64,000 nucleotides of DNA from Leptospira ilyithenensis (GTDB lineage Bacteria > Spirochaetota > Leptospiria > Leptospirales > Leptospiraceae): positions 62,001 to 126,000 of the forward strand of contig NZ_RQHV01000049.1 of NCBI RefSeq assembly GCF_004771005.1, read 5' to 3'. Position 1 is the stretch's first letter. Every line of letters starts with the position of its first letter. The notes below the pieces were generated by a model. The model was not told the DNA's origin and ran no database searches. It saw nothing but the letters and a program-made list of their open reading frames with translations. The position numbers and the translations under genes were made by a program. Below, in pieces: positions 30,001-38,005 of this stretch.

Positions 30001-32656
30001 GTTGGTTCTTAAGATCGAGAGCGAGTATTTGCATCTCTACCTTCTCTTTGGTAAACATCCAACCCTTCGGCATAATACCTATCCTAAGATTGGCGGAATA
30101 AATCGGAAAACTACGGTAAGCGGTTTGGATTTCCCCGCTTGGGTCGAGATATTCCATTTCAACTTCCAATGAGGAATCGGAAGAAATCGAATTTAAATCA
30201 TCGAAGGTAAAACCGGAAAAACCCTTTTCATCCAAGTTGATTTTTTCACCCGGATATGTTTTTCGTTTCGAACTTTCATCGGAGCCTCCTCCTTCTTCGT
30301 CCAGAACCACTCTTCCTGTTTCTATTTTTTCGGGGAAAAAGGAAAACTCGGAATATTCTTCCGAAACGGAAAAACTCTGAGGAGTGACCTGTCCTCTCAC
30401 TGTGACGGGAAATCCGGAAGCCCCTCCTCCGGATAAGTATTGTAAGTTCATCTCAACCTTTGCATTGTTTGGTGCTACCAGATAACCGGCACCTTCCGAA
30501 AGCTGGATTCCTCCGCGTAACACAGGAAGTCGGAACTCTTCCACCCTAAAACTCGCAACAGTATTTCCATAAGAATCATCATCTTCCGAATAAGGGTAAA
30601 AAATCTTGTACGTTCCAAGTCTTGCCTGTTTCGGAATTGCAAATTCCGATTCCGTAGAACCGGGAAAAGACCAAACCAAAGGAAAAACAAATTTTTCTCC
30701 CGAACCCTCGTGTTGAATCACTACTTTCTTAGGATACAGTTTCGGATCGCTTGCCGTCATACCTTGGATGGAATGACCTCTTCTGAAATGTTTAAAATGA
30801 ACCGTTTCCCCCGCCCTGAATAAAGTCCGATCCATAACAACAGTCTGGATTTCGGAAGAATCGTTGTACTCGGACGTGGGCAATTGGTATCTCCAGGACT
30901 CTATCCCCTTATCCCAATTAGTTGAAGTAAAACTGAGATCCTCTCCTTTCCGAGCAAATACTGAAAGACCGCTCCCCATTTCGTAATATCCGCAATAAGG
31001 AATTTCTCCCGTTCCCATTTTTCCGAACCGGACGGTTCCCTCTTTCCCGGTAATTCCCGTTCCGCGAACAATACCTTTGCAATCTATGATTTTTACAATC
31101 ACTCCGGGCTCGGGAGCGGCTTTATCGAGAGAGGTTACCCAAACAAGGCTGGATTCCCTTCCCCATTTGAAATGTACGGACATATTTGTAACGAGTGCCC
31201 CGCTTGTTACGTACATCTTCCCCTTTTTTTCAAGAAGGGAAGCACCTAACACATCACTGGCAAGTTCAACAACATAAAACCCTGGTTTTTCCAAAGGAAT
31301 TCCCACGACTTCCATCGTCTTCTTTCCGTTTGGTTTTGGCAAATTCGCCGAAACTGGTTGCCCCGTAACAATCTTGGAAGCAAAAATGGATTTTTCCCTT
31401 TCGTGTTTGGAAAGTGCCTGGAACCATTTTTGCACTTCGATCGGATCGATTGTTTTTTGTGTGCTGCTAGTAACGGTAAGAGACATGGTCTTCAAAGGAA
31501 GCTGCGCCTCTATATTTCGAACGGTGACCGGGATGGCTGGATTTGCATTCAGCTCCAGGATTCCGAATTTGGCAGGGAACTTGGCTAAAGGCGGAAATTC
31601 ACCGGAACGGACTGTCAATGGGAAACTGGATTGATTTACAAGCTCCCGATCCGTTTCGTCTTTCAGACTTTTTGGAATCTGAATGACAAATTCTTCGTTT
31701 TCGGGAAACGGACCCGCAAAACTTAAATAATGCGAACTCTTCGAGTTTTTATCTTCAGGATCAAGCTTGGAAGGATATTCTTTTCCTGACTTTGATGTTA
31801 AACTGATCTTTGAAAGCTCATCCGTCGGAACAGCACCGCTGAAATAAAGACTGAAAGGCAAAATAGGAATGCAGTCCGCTTTGGCATTCACCCTCTCGCA
31901 AGAGAAACTAACGGAAAAAGGCGCTCTGACTTTGAAGTTATGGATTTCATCTTCCCGGATTTCCCCACCCCAGGAAGAACGGACACCTTTGCCCCATACG
32001 AGTTGGATGTTTTTTTCAGGCAAAAAGGTCTGCTTCGCTTTGATAAGAATCGTGGTTTCGACATCCGCAGAATATTGGCTTTTTAAAATTTCGATTCTGC
32101 TTTTTCCTTCCACGATTTCCAGGCCGATCCGATTGGACAAATCCTGTTCCGTAAAATAAGCGTATCGCAAAACACTATTTAGGTCAGGTTTTGCATCGAG
32201 GTTGAGTATGAAAATCTGATCTTCATCGACCGTTCCTCCCGAGTAAGGAGATGCGTAAAGGATCGAAGGTCCGCCCGTATCAAATAGAAAATTTTTTTGG
32301 CCGGAGATATTCTGCCCTTCCAAAGTTTTAACGGAATCGTTCAGAGTGAAGTCGCATTTCACTCCTCCGGGTAGCTCTTTTTCAAATTCATACACCCAAG
32401 TGGAACTATCGATCCAACGGGCAATTCCCGGAAGAGCGCAATTGATTTTAAAGATATCCTGTTTGGGTCTGGGATCCCCCAATGTTACGATCGGTTTGGA
32501 AAACCTAACTTGTATTTGTTTGACCTGTTTGGAAGTTCCTTCCGGACTAAACAATTCAATATGGGGGGACGCATTTTGTGAAAAAAAAGAAGTTGTTGTT
32601 AAAACGAATAAACTTGCCAGAAGAAAAAATTTGCGAAAGAGGGTCCGATTCACCAT
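27023..32656 (-). CDS. alpha-2-macroglobulin family protein
   Basis: This 1877-residue protein traps proteases in the periplasm or at the surface. It starts with signal FFLLASLFVLTTTSFFSQ and has no lipobox, unlike E. coli YfhM. Repeated macroglobulin beta domains follow. The bait-type or linker area includes TGGGGGKSPTRSLFDTLLYW near residue 1190. The thioester motif YNCLEQ is at about residue 1424, within the helical thioester domain, so the reactive bond can form. A receptor-binding-like end closes the protein. Many bacterial homologues pair with a PBP1C gene. None is adjacent here; two unknown genes and a sulfatase are. Confidence 0.92.
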   Translation of the reverse strand: MVNRTLFRKFFLLASLFVLTTTSFFSQNASPHIELFSPEGTSKQVKQIQVRFSKPIVTLGDPRPKQDIFKINCALPGIARWIDSSTWVYEFEKELPGGVKCDFTLNDSVKTLEGQNISGQKNFLFDTGGPSILYASPYSGGTVDEDQIFILNLDAKPDLNSVLRYAYFTEQDLSNRIGLEIVEGKSRIEILKSQYSADVETTILIKAKQTFLPEKNIQLVWGKGVRSSWGGEIREDEIHNFKVRAPFSVSFSCERVNAKADCIPILPFSLYFSGAVPTDELSKISLTSKSGKEYPSKLDPEDKNSKSSHYLSFAGPFPENEEFVIQIPKSLKDETDRELVNQSSFPLTVRSGEFPPLAKFPAKFGILELNANPAIPVTVRNIEAQLPLKTMSLTVTSSTQKTIDPIEVQKWFQALSKHEREKSIFASKIVTGQPVSANLPKPNGKKTMEVVGIPLEKPGFYVVELASDVLGASLLEKKGKMYVTSGALVTNMSVHFKWGRESSLVWVTSLDKAAPEPGVIVKIIDCKGIVRGTGITGKEGTVRFGKMGTGEIPYCGYYEMGSGLSVFARKGEDLSFTSTNWDKGIESWRYQLPTSEYNDSSEIQTVVMDRTLFRAGETVHFKHFRRGHSIQGMTASDPKLYPKKVVIQHEGSGEKFVFPLVWSFPGSTESEFAIPKQARLGTYKIFYPYSEDDDSYGNTVASFRVEEFRLPVLRGGIQLSEGAGYLVAPNNAKVEMNLQYLSGGGASGFPVTVRGQVTPQSFSVSEEYSEFSFFPEKIETGRVVLDEEGGGSDESSKRKTYPGEKINLDEKGFSGFTFDDLNSISSDSSLEVEMEYLDPSGEIQTAYRSFPIYSANLRIGIMPKGWMFTKEKVEMQILALDLKNQPKKNQKVTVKAYSRSYYSNRRRLVGGYYAYDHYREVKDLGTFCTGKTNEKGILFCDSPAPATGEILFSASSEDEKGNVSASTHSIWVASSEESWFEASDHNRMDILPEKRNVETGETLKVQLRSPFREATALVTIEREGIMDSFVMPVTGKEPTVSFPIKKEYSPNIYVSVLLIRGRIGDPKPTALVDLARPSFRMGIVPIHVGWKPYELSVNVKTKNSSYKVREKVEANIQVKDANGKPPQAGGELVVAVVDEALLELSGNPTWKLLDAMMGLRGHEVNTSTGQSQVIGRRHFGLKARPTGGGGGKSPTRSLFDTLLYWKGKVVLDKEGRATVNFPLNDSLSSFKIVAVASSGVSEFGTGSVSIQSTQDVQIFSGVPSVVREGDSILHEYSVRNATSSEKKITAKLSVTDIGTGSAAKKQVFVLPEKTLSLRGSATGVFAWDLKVPNDLQTRNLFLEVKDDSGTVLDRIAVDQKVTPNLVQRVYQAGLFQWEGEFKENIETPSDSIPGSGFFQVTTSSSILGSQKAVEDYFKKYPYNCLEQKVSTAIGLSSESRWKQIDSELGSYLDSNGLVKYFPRMERGSEILTAYVLTSSKLADFEMNGDSVTKMVGGLRAFLLGNIQGDRWSFGADSVIRKIIVMEALSRYETLEWDLVSPVFVNIELLPTASLIDLGEILTRVSGYDPKLKSRIASALRSRLNLQGTELVIADANFSNPWWILGSNDYTMSKLVLWSFADPFFKKDMPRLVKGLTQKQKKGRWDTTLGNAYGILALKKAGKVLESERVQGGNVSVSDGKSVTLLDPNASDKSSASVPMEIGKKEIAVGYSGKGKPWIFWEAKSKIPLKEPLFSGYRIKRSVEAVSRVSSGKWTKGDILKIRLEITADSEKTWVVLEDPIPAGSVHIGRGLGKESKILSGRITNDQDFSPSFEERSFTNYRAYYEYLPQGTWVTEYTIQLNHPGIFPLPPTRVEAMYSPETFAESPNGVFEISGSDS

Positions 32657-32707
32657 GGGGAAAAGAATGAAAAATGAGGAAGGATCGAAAACAAAAAAAG
32701 AAAAAGT

Positions 32708-33529
32708 TCAGATAATATCTTGAGCTTTCATCTGAAAGATCTTCTTACCAAAACAGAATCCTGCCCAAACCAAGAGTACAACCAGAATACTGACCAAAGA
32801 CCAAATCCCTTTTTTTTGAATTTCCATCTCTCCCCAAGGTTTCCAAACAAGGAAAATCGATCCTTCTTTGGGAATATTTCCTTTCGCATTTCTTTTTTCT
32901 GAATCCCAAATGGACTCATGCAACACATTTCCCCCCGTTCCTGAATCCGAAAAAGAACAGGAAGAGCCCAAATTCGCCATGCAGACGGCGTAGAGCGAAA
33001 GATCTTTTTCCGGAGCAAGGCTTCCGCGAATGGGAGCAAATTGAAATTGAATCACAGGACCATAATACTTTGAAGCACCGCGGCTTCTTACGGTAAGGGG
33101 TGCTTGAAAACTACCTCCTTCCTCTTTTAGTATTTTATAATTTTTTAAAAAGATAAATTTATACTGGGAGTATTTGACAGCTTCTTCCGGGTTGATGTCC
33201 GTCACTGCGGTAATACGTGTCAGATACCCGACATAGTCCCCCAAAAACAGAATGGATATGCCGCCACCGACTAATGACAAGAATACGGAAATCAAAATCA
33301 TATATCCGTATTTTCTTATCAAAGAGATTCCCATAAACAATAAGGGTAAAAATAAAATCACAAGCGCCCAAATGGAAATGGATATTGGTAAATAAGCGCC
33401 AAAGGGCAAAAGCGAGATCAGAAAACCCAAGATCAGACAAAGCCCGATCCAAAATAATTGAAATATGCTAGGTTCGGAATCAGGGCGTTTCGGTCTTTTT
33501 TTCTTCGGGGTTTCGACAAAGGCAAACAT
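32708..33529 (-). CDS. membrane protein of unknown function in alpha-2-macroglobulin cluster
   Basis: This 273-residue protein has a basic N-terminal tail (KKKRPKRPD), three or four hydrophobic helices in about residues 25-115, a soluble periplasmic-type stretch (about 120-245) and a final helix near 245-263. I do not recognise the family. It begins two bases after the stop of the upstream gene and precedes the alpha-2-macroglobulin gene by 51 bases. Cotranscription suggests it helps anchor, export or sense for that protein. Confidence 0.7.
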   Translation of the reverse strand: MFAFVETPKKKRPKRPDSEPSIFQLFWIGLCLILGFLISLLPFGAYLPISISIWALVILFLPLLFMGISLIRKYGYMILISVFLSLVGGGISILFLGDYVGYLTRITAVTDINPEEAVKYSQYKFIFLKNYKILKEEGGSFQAPLTVRSRGASKYYGPVIQFQFAPIRGSLAPEKDLSLYAVCMANLGSSCSFSDSGTGGNVLHESIWDSEKRNAKGNIPKEGSIFLVWKPWGEMEIQKKGIWSLVSILVVLLVWAGFCFGKKIFQMKAQDII

Positions 33530-33531
33530 GA

Positions 33532-34632
33532 CTAATACTCTCTTACCTTAAATTCAGAACGAATCAAATTCCAGTAGGTGTTCGCTTTATCTTTTTCCGA
33601 TTCGGGATAAGACAAAGAAATCAGAAAGCCCAAAGGAGCTTTGTAAAAATAATATTCTTTCATCAGATAATAAGATACGTTCCCCGTTTCGTCGATCACT
33701 TTCCATTTGCTTATATAGTCCCCGTTTTCTTCAAATCTGGTAAAAGATTTTTCGTGGATCATTTTGGGATTCAGGCCGCGTATCTTATCCCAAAACCGAA
33801 AATAATCTTTTGAATTCCTAAGCCTTGGAACCGTATCAAACGTGGAAGCAATCGAAAATAAGATTTTCCTGGGTGCTTTTTTTGTAAGACCTGCTGTTTG
33901 TAAGGTGAGTGCTTCCTCCATATCGTCCCAATCGTCGTTTCTGGTAGGAGAAAGAAATTCCACAAAACGAACCAGTCTGTACATAAAGTTTTTTTCCAAA
34001 CGGATATGACCTGCATTCGTTCGGAACAGTCCCTCATATCTCAATTGGGCGGGAACTACGAGTCTATATCGGAATGTCTCGGATTCCAAATACAAATTTC
34101 CCAAAGATTCAGGGCCCCCCGCATAACAACCGAATGGGTCCGAGGCAAGAAACATCTCCTCGGGTTTGTCCAAAAGCCTACTGGAAAGCCGACTCGTCAG
34201 AACATTTGCCTCTTTCGCCCAAAGGGGCATAAAACCTTTTTGTTTTTCGGCGTGAAGTCTTTGGCAAAGTCCGATTCCTTTTCCCAAAAAAAGAGCGTCC
34301 TTTTCCCTTCTTGCTCCCACCAAAGCCTCCATCTCTCTGATCGCAAGATCTCCATCCTCCAAAATGGGAAATTCCTTATGATAATCGTTGTCGATCGTAT
34401 AACGTATCTTTAGCGAAGGGTATACGTGGTAATTTCTGCCGAATGTATCCTGTGCAAGTTTTGTTTTTACAGTTTCTTTTGATGAGGCGAGAAAACGGTG
34501 ATAGCTGTTTTTTTCTTCAGCCCTGGAATCCGGAATCCAAGGACGTTGCAGCAAGGGATCCACGATCAATGTTTCTTCCGAAAAAATAACGAGAGGAAAA
34601 ACAAAGAAAAAAAGCGGTATTCTTCCGTTCAC
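33532..34632 (-). CDS. exported protein of unknown function in alpha-2-macroglobulin cluster
   Basis: This 366-residue protein starts at GTG behind GGGGAG and has a short signal (IPLFFFVFPLVIFS). The mature part has no motif I can name. Notable stretches are DPFGCYAGGPESLGNLYL and YRLVVPAQLRYEGLFRTN, which read like beta-rich secreted sequence. It ends two bases before the downstream membrane-protein gene. E. coli alpha-2-macroglobulin loci also include small unknown exported proteins, but I cannot show homology. Confidence 0.7.
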   Translation of the reverse strand: MNGRIPLFFFVFPLVIFSEETLIVDPLLQRPWIPDSRAEEKNSYHRFLASSKETVKTKLAQDTFGRNYHVYPSLKIRYTIDNDYHKEFPILEDGDLAIREMEALVGARREKDALFLGKGIGLCQRLHAEKQKGFMPLWAKEANVLTSRLSSRLLDKPEEMFLASDPFGCYAGGPESLGNLYLESETFRYRLVVPAQLRYEGLFRTNAGHIRLEKNFMYRLVRFVEFLSPTRNDDWDDMEEALTLQTAGLTKKAPRKILFSIASTFDTVPRLRNSKDYFRFWDKIRGLNPKMIHEKSFTRFEENGDYISKWKVIDETGNVSYYLMKEYYFYKAPLGFLISLSYPESEKDKANTYWNLIRSEFKVREY

Positions 34633-34677
34633 AGATTTACTCCCCGATTGCAGAAATTACGTATTTTCGATGTCGGA

Positions 34678-36144
34678 TCAATCCTTATACTTGGATTGAA
34701 TGAAATTAAGTGCTTGTGAAAAAATTCTTGTTAGGTCCTTTTTATGACTTTCTTCATTTACCCTGGAAAGAATTCCCTTAAGACTTCTTTGTACCGCTTC
34801 ATAATTGGGAACATCAAAGAACGCTTTTTGAATATGAGGCCATGCCATTCGAACCAAGTTCATAAACTCGGGCGATCCCTTTCTTAACTCCGCTATGGTT
34901 CTGTCCAAAGTCATTTTTACAATTTGAAAGTTTTTAAGCTTCTGCTGTAACAAATGCAAGCTGTCCGAGGTAAATTCCGTTTTGGAAGAAATACTCTGAA
35001 ATGCCTGGCTCCAATCCACAGACTCTCCCTTTGCCTCTTTCATCAATTGAGCGCGAAAGGAAATCACTGTTTTTTCAAATTCGGGTTGGGTTCGCAGCCA
35101 GTTCTGATAACCTACTTGGTCCGCCTTTTGCTGATAAGACACAATAACAGAAGTTAATTCAATATATTCCCTGACAGAATAATTCCGAACGGTATCGAGA
35201 TAAGGATCTTCTTCCGGTTCCGGCTCGGGAGTAGAATCAAAATCCAAAATCCCTCCGATATCATCCAAAATTCCATCGGGGGTCTCGGGAGTGGAGGTTT
35301 GCATTTGGGAAGAACCGGAATCTTCTTCAAAATCCAGGTCTTCGATTTCATAATCGTCTTTCTTTTCTTGTTTGGAGGAAGAAGGAACTTCTTCTATATG
35401 AGCGTTTTCATCTACAGGCGGGCCGATCTGAACCTCCAAAAGCCCACCGGTCAATGTATCTCCGTAAAGTTCAACTATCTCTTGTAAGATGGATTTTTCT
35501 TTTTCGGGTAAGAGTGTTTTTTTTACAGGAGGAGGCGGAGGTGCATTCGCCTGTGCAAGTGCTTCGGATAAGGAAATTGTTCCCGCTTTCTCACTGGCAT
35601 TGCCCGACACCGCGAGTGCAGCTCTTGCCGATTCCGCCATAAGCCCTTTCGGCTCGGTGATCTCTCCCGTCTTCGTATTTTCCAAAACGATCAATATTCC
35701 GCGTTCCGCAAAATGAGTATCAGCTGGAAAAACGAATTGCAATTTTTCTATGATCTCTTCCGTAATCCGCTCGTATTGTTGTTCGGGAGCGTTGTTGATT
35801 TTTTCCAGTTCTTGGATTTTTAATTTTTCCTGAACCTTTCCTAGAACTTCGATGAAATTTGTGTTTAAATAGCTGGAAATTTCTCCTTGAGAAACACCTA
35901 ACATAGTCGAGAATTGGGGGAGATTTTCAAAAAAATGATCCGTCTTTTTGATATTCGCCGTCATGTAGGCTTTTACAGATTTTGAAATCGCCTCTATTTG
36001 TGCCGGGTCGTTTTTTTTGGCTTTGAGTAGTCTTTTAAAAATATCTATATGTGCGTGAAAATAGGACAAAAACTCGCCATAAGGAGTGAATTCGTATTCC
36101 CCTTGTCCTTTTTTCTCAAGAACCTTTTTCGCAGTTTCAGCCAT
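34678..36144 (-). CDS. large cytoplasmic protein of unknown function
   Basis: This 488-residue protein has no signal or membrane helix. Residues 1-190 are helical with an ALAVSGNASEKAG turn. A proline/acid-rich linker follows (NAPPPPPVKK near 205, then a long Asp/Glu/Ser stretch about 245-315). A second helical domain covers about 320-488. The ATG has a strong GGAGGAAA site. It lies 45 bases upstream of the exported-protein gene on the same strand, so it may lead the cluster. No family recognised. Confidence 0.7.
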   Translation of the reverse strand: MAETAKKVLEKKGQGEYEFTPYGEFLSYFHAHIDIFKRLLKAKKNDPAQIEAISKSVKAYMTANIKKTDHFFENLPQFSTMLGVSQGEISSYLNTNFIEVLGKVQEKLKIQELEKINNAPEQQYERITEEIIEKLQFVFPADTHFAERGILIVLENTKTGEITEPKGLMAESARAALAVSGNASEKAGTISLSEALAQANAPPPPPVKKTLLPEKEKSILQEIVELYGDTLTGGLLEVQIGPPVDENAHIEEVPSSSKQEKKDDYEIEDLDFEEDSGSSQMQTSTPETPDGILDDIGGILDFDSTPEPEPEEDPYLDTVRNYSVREYIELTSVIVSYQQKADQVGYQNWLRTQPEFEKTVISFRAQLMKEAKGESVDWSQAFQSISSKTEFTSDSLHLLQQKLKNFQIVKMTLDRTIAELRKGSPEFMNLVRMAWPHIQKAFFDVPNYEAVQRSLKGILSRVNEESHKKDLTRIFSQALNFIQSKYKD

Positions 36145-36237
36145 CTTGGATTTCCTCCAGACAATGGAAAAAACCTAGTGGGTCAAGTGATTTACGATCC
36201 GATTGACGAAAAGATGACCCGCCAGGATCCTTGAAAT

Positions 36238-36510
36238 ATGAATCCTGTTCTTAAGTTTTTCATTCTACTCAGTCTGGTGCTTTTCTCCTTTGCTTGCAAA
36301 GAACGGGAAGACAAAACCATTGAGAAAAATCTACTTCTTTATACATTAACTTGTAACGGCGGATCTTTGGCAGCTTGTCAGTCACAGTGTGCAGCAGCTT
36401 ATCCGGATGTAACGGGAGACAATTTTCCTGCGGTCTCCACTTGCCAGTCCAATTGCACCACAAACTGCAATCTTTCCAATACTTTGCTTTTGCTCTTGAG
36501 CAAAAGATAA
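36238..36510 (+). CDS. small Cys-rich lipoprotein
   Basis: This 90-residue protein has signal FFILLSLVLFSFAC (Cys20) and a mature part with seven further Cys (TCNGGS, AACQSQCAAAY, STCQSNCTTNCN), suggesting a small disulphide-knotted or metal-binding surface protein. The paired CxxxC spacings recall short Cys repeats. It is the only plus-strand gene between two minus-strand groups. A stem CTTTTGCTC/GAGCAAAAG (36487-36506) overlaps its last codons and may terminate transcription. Family unknown. Confidence 0.7.
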   Translation: MNPVLKFFILLSLVLFSFACKEREDKTIEKNLLLYTLTCNGGSLAACQSQCAAAYPDVTGDNFPAVSTCQSNCTTNCNLSNTLLLLLSKR

Positions 36511-36523
36511 AGGATAGATCGCT

Positions 36524-37213
36524 CTAGACTTTCCTTTCCGCAAAAGCAATCAGGGAGGCCGCAGCAATGCCTGCGGTTTCCGTCCGAAGGATTCCCCCGG
36601 GAAAAGAAAACTTAGGAATCTTTTCTCGAGTCATCCATTCTTCTTCCTCCGAATGAAATCCTCCCTCCGGTCCGATCACAGGAATCAACCTGGAAAAATC
36701 CCCAGGTTTATAAATTCTTTCCGTTCCGGGATGAAGGATACAGATTCTGTTTTTATTTTCTTCCATCCAATTCTTTGCATCAACTATCTCTAATATGGGT
36801 AAGATGGCCTGTTTGGACTGACTTGCCGCTTCCCTTACGATTTTTTTAGCACGATCCAAATTGAATTCCTTTCGGATCGAATGGCGGAAAATACAAAAAT
36901 AGATTTTTTGGATCCCTAGTTCAGTCGCTTTCTGAAGGAAAAAATCCAAACGATTTCCTTTGGGCAATGCAATGACTAAAGATAACGCTTGTAAGTTGAA
37001 ATTTAAAATTGTTTCGGAAAGAAAGGAAATGGACTTATTTCCCGGCTCGTAAGAATAGAAGTAGGATTTTCCAAGACCGTCCCGGATCTCGATTTCACAC
37101 GGTATTTTGTCCAAACGAAGGCTGCGAAGATGCGCAATTTCTTCCGGAAGGATCGGAATTTTTTCCTTTGGAACAAAACCTTCTCTGAAAACGAGAAAGC
37201 TGTTCTCTTTCAT
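36524..37213 (-). CDS. rsmE: 16S rRNA (uracil-1498-N3)-methyltransferase
   Basis: This 229-residue SPOUT-fold enzyme methylates U1498 of 16S rRNA using SAM. An N-terminal PUA-like part (about 1-75) precedes the knot domain. Motifs are LVIALPKGNRLDFFLQKATELG, VIGPEGGFHSEEEEW and SFPGGILRTETAGIAAASLIAF, which form the SAM pocket. Length is usual. It overlaps the LolA-like gene by four bases (ATGA), so the two are translationally coupled. Confidence 0.94.
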   Translation of the reverse strand: MKENSFLVFREGFVPKEKIPILPEEIAHLRSLRLDKIPCEIEIRDGLGKSYFYSYEPGNKSISFLSETILNFNLQALSLVIALPKGNRLDFFLQKATELGIQKIYFCIFRHSIRKEFNLDRAKKIVREAASQSKQAILPILEIVDAKNWMEENKNRICILHPGTERIYKPGDFSRLIPVIGPEGGFHSEEEEWMTREKIPKFSFPGGILRTETAGIAAASLIAFAERKV

Positions 37214-37992
37214 CGGCTCAGGTTATCAACTGCGAAAAGGGATTGATCGGGAGCTACCGACTTATCCACTTCCTGGATTTCCCAAACAGTAATACTACCC
37301 GTATTCAAGTCTAACATTTCCCATCGGGAAGCTCTTTCCAATTCTTCCACTTTGGAAGAGTCTTTGATTTTGACCGGACCGTATTTTAAGTTCAGGGTCT
37401 TGAATAAAATACCGTCCTTATCATGAAAGTCGATTCGGTAGGGCTTCAAATCTTTTTTGCCAATGAGCAAAACGAGCTTTTTATAAAAATAAGGTAGGAT
37501 CGGTTTTAAAGAAACCCGATAAAAGAACTCGCCGCCTATCTCTAGTTCACCGTTCACCAAAGGGTTGTAATTCGCCTGATAGGAATAACCTGACAAATCG
37601 ATGTAAAAAAAACCGGTTCCCATCAATGCTTCGTATTTTTCATCGTCCGTCTTTTTGAATAACTTGGCACTCAAAACATTGAAGAAATAAATATTTTCCC
37701 CTTCGTCTTTGGTGAGTAGTTTTGATTCCAACCCTCTCCCCTTTCGATCAAAAAGATAAAGCGCGTCTTCTCCGTTGAAGAAACGGTTGATCTTCCAGGT
37801 TTCGGACTGACCGTTTCTTCGAATTAGGATGTAAGAACCTTTGACGAGTCCCTTTCCGTAATCCAATTCGCGGTCAAGTCTTGCCAATAACTCCTGGGCT
37901 GATAATACGGAATCGGGAGAAGCAGCACCTTGCGCATTCAAAACGCAAGGCAGTGTTAAAACAAGAAAGAGATAAATTAAAATATTTCGCAT
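37210..37992 (-). CDS. outer-membrane lipoprotein-sorting (LolA-like) protein
   Basis: I start at the ATG at 37992, because MRNILIYLFLVLTLPCVLNAQG is a signal peptide; a TTG seven codons earlier is possible. The 260-residue product has the features of the 'outer membrane lipoprotein-sorting protein' family: LYLFDRKGRGLESKLLTKDEG, then FFYIDLSGYSYQANYNPLVNGE, then KKDLKPYRIDFHDKDG. These bind lipid-like ligands in a half-barrel. It lies between guaB and rsmE and nearly abuts both. The exact cargo is unknown. Confidence 0.8.
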   Translation of the reverse strand: MRNILIYLFLVLTLPCVLNAQGAASPDSVLSAQELLARLDRELDYGKGLVKGSYILIRRNGQSETWKINRFFNGEDALYLFDRKGRGLESKLLTKDEGENIYFFNVLSAKLFKKTDDEKYEALMGTGFFYIDLSGYSYQANYNPLVNGELEIGGEFFYRVSLKPILPYFYKKLVLLIGKKDLKPYRIDFHDKDGILFKTLNLKYGPVKIKDSSKVEELERASRWEMLDLNTGSITVWEIQEVDKSVAPDQSLFAVDNLSR

Positions 37993-38005
37993 AATTTCGG
38001 TTTGT

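Noticed and set aside
36487..36506. Bidirectional terminator between the small lipoprotein gene and rsmE
   Set aside because: The stem is perfect but has a two-base loop, overlaps the coding end and has no T run on either side, so it was mentioned but not listed.
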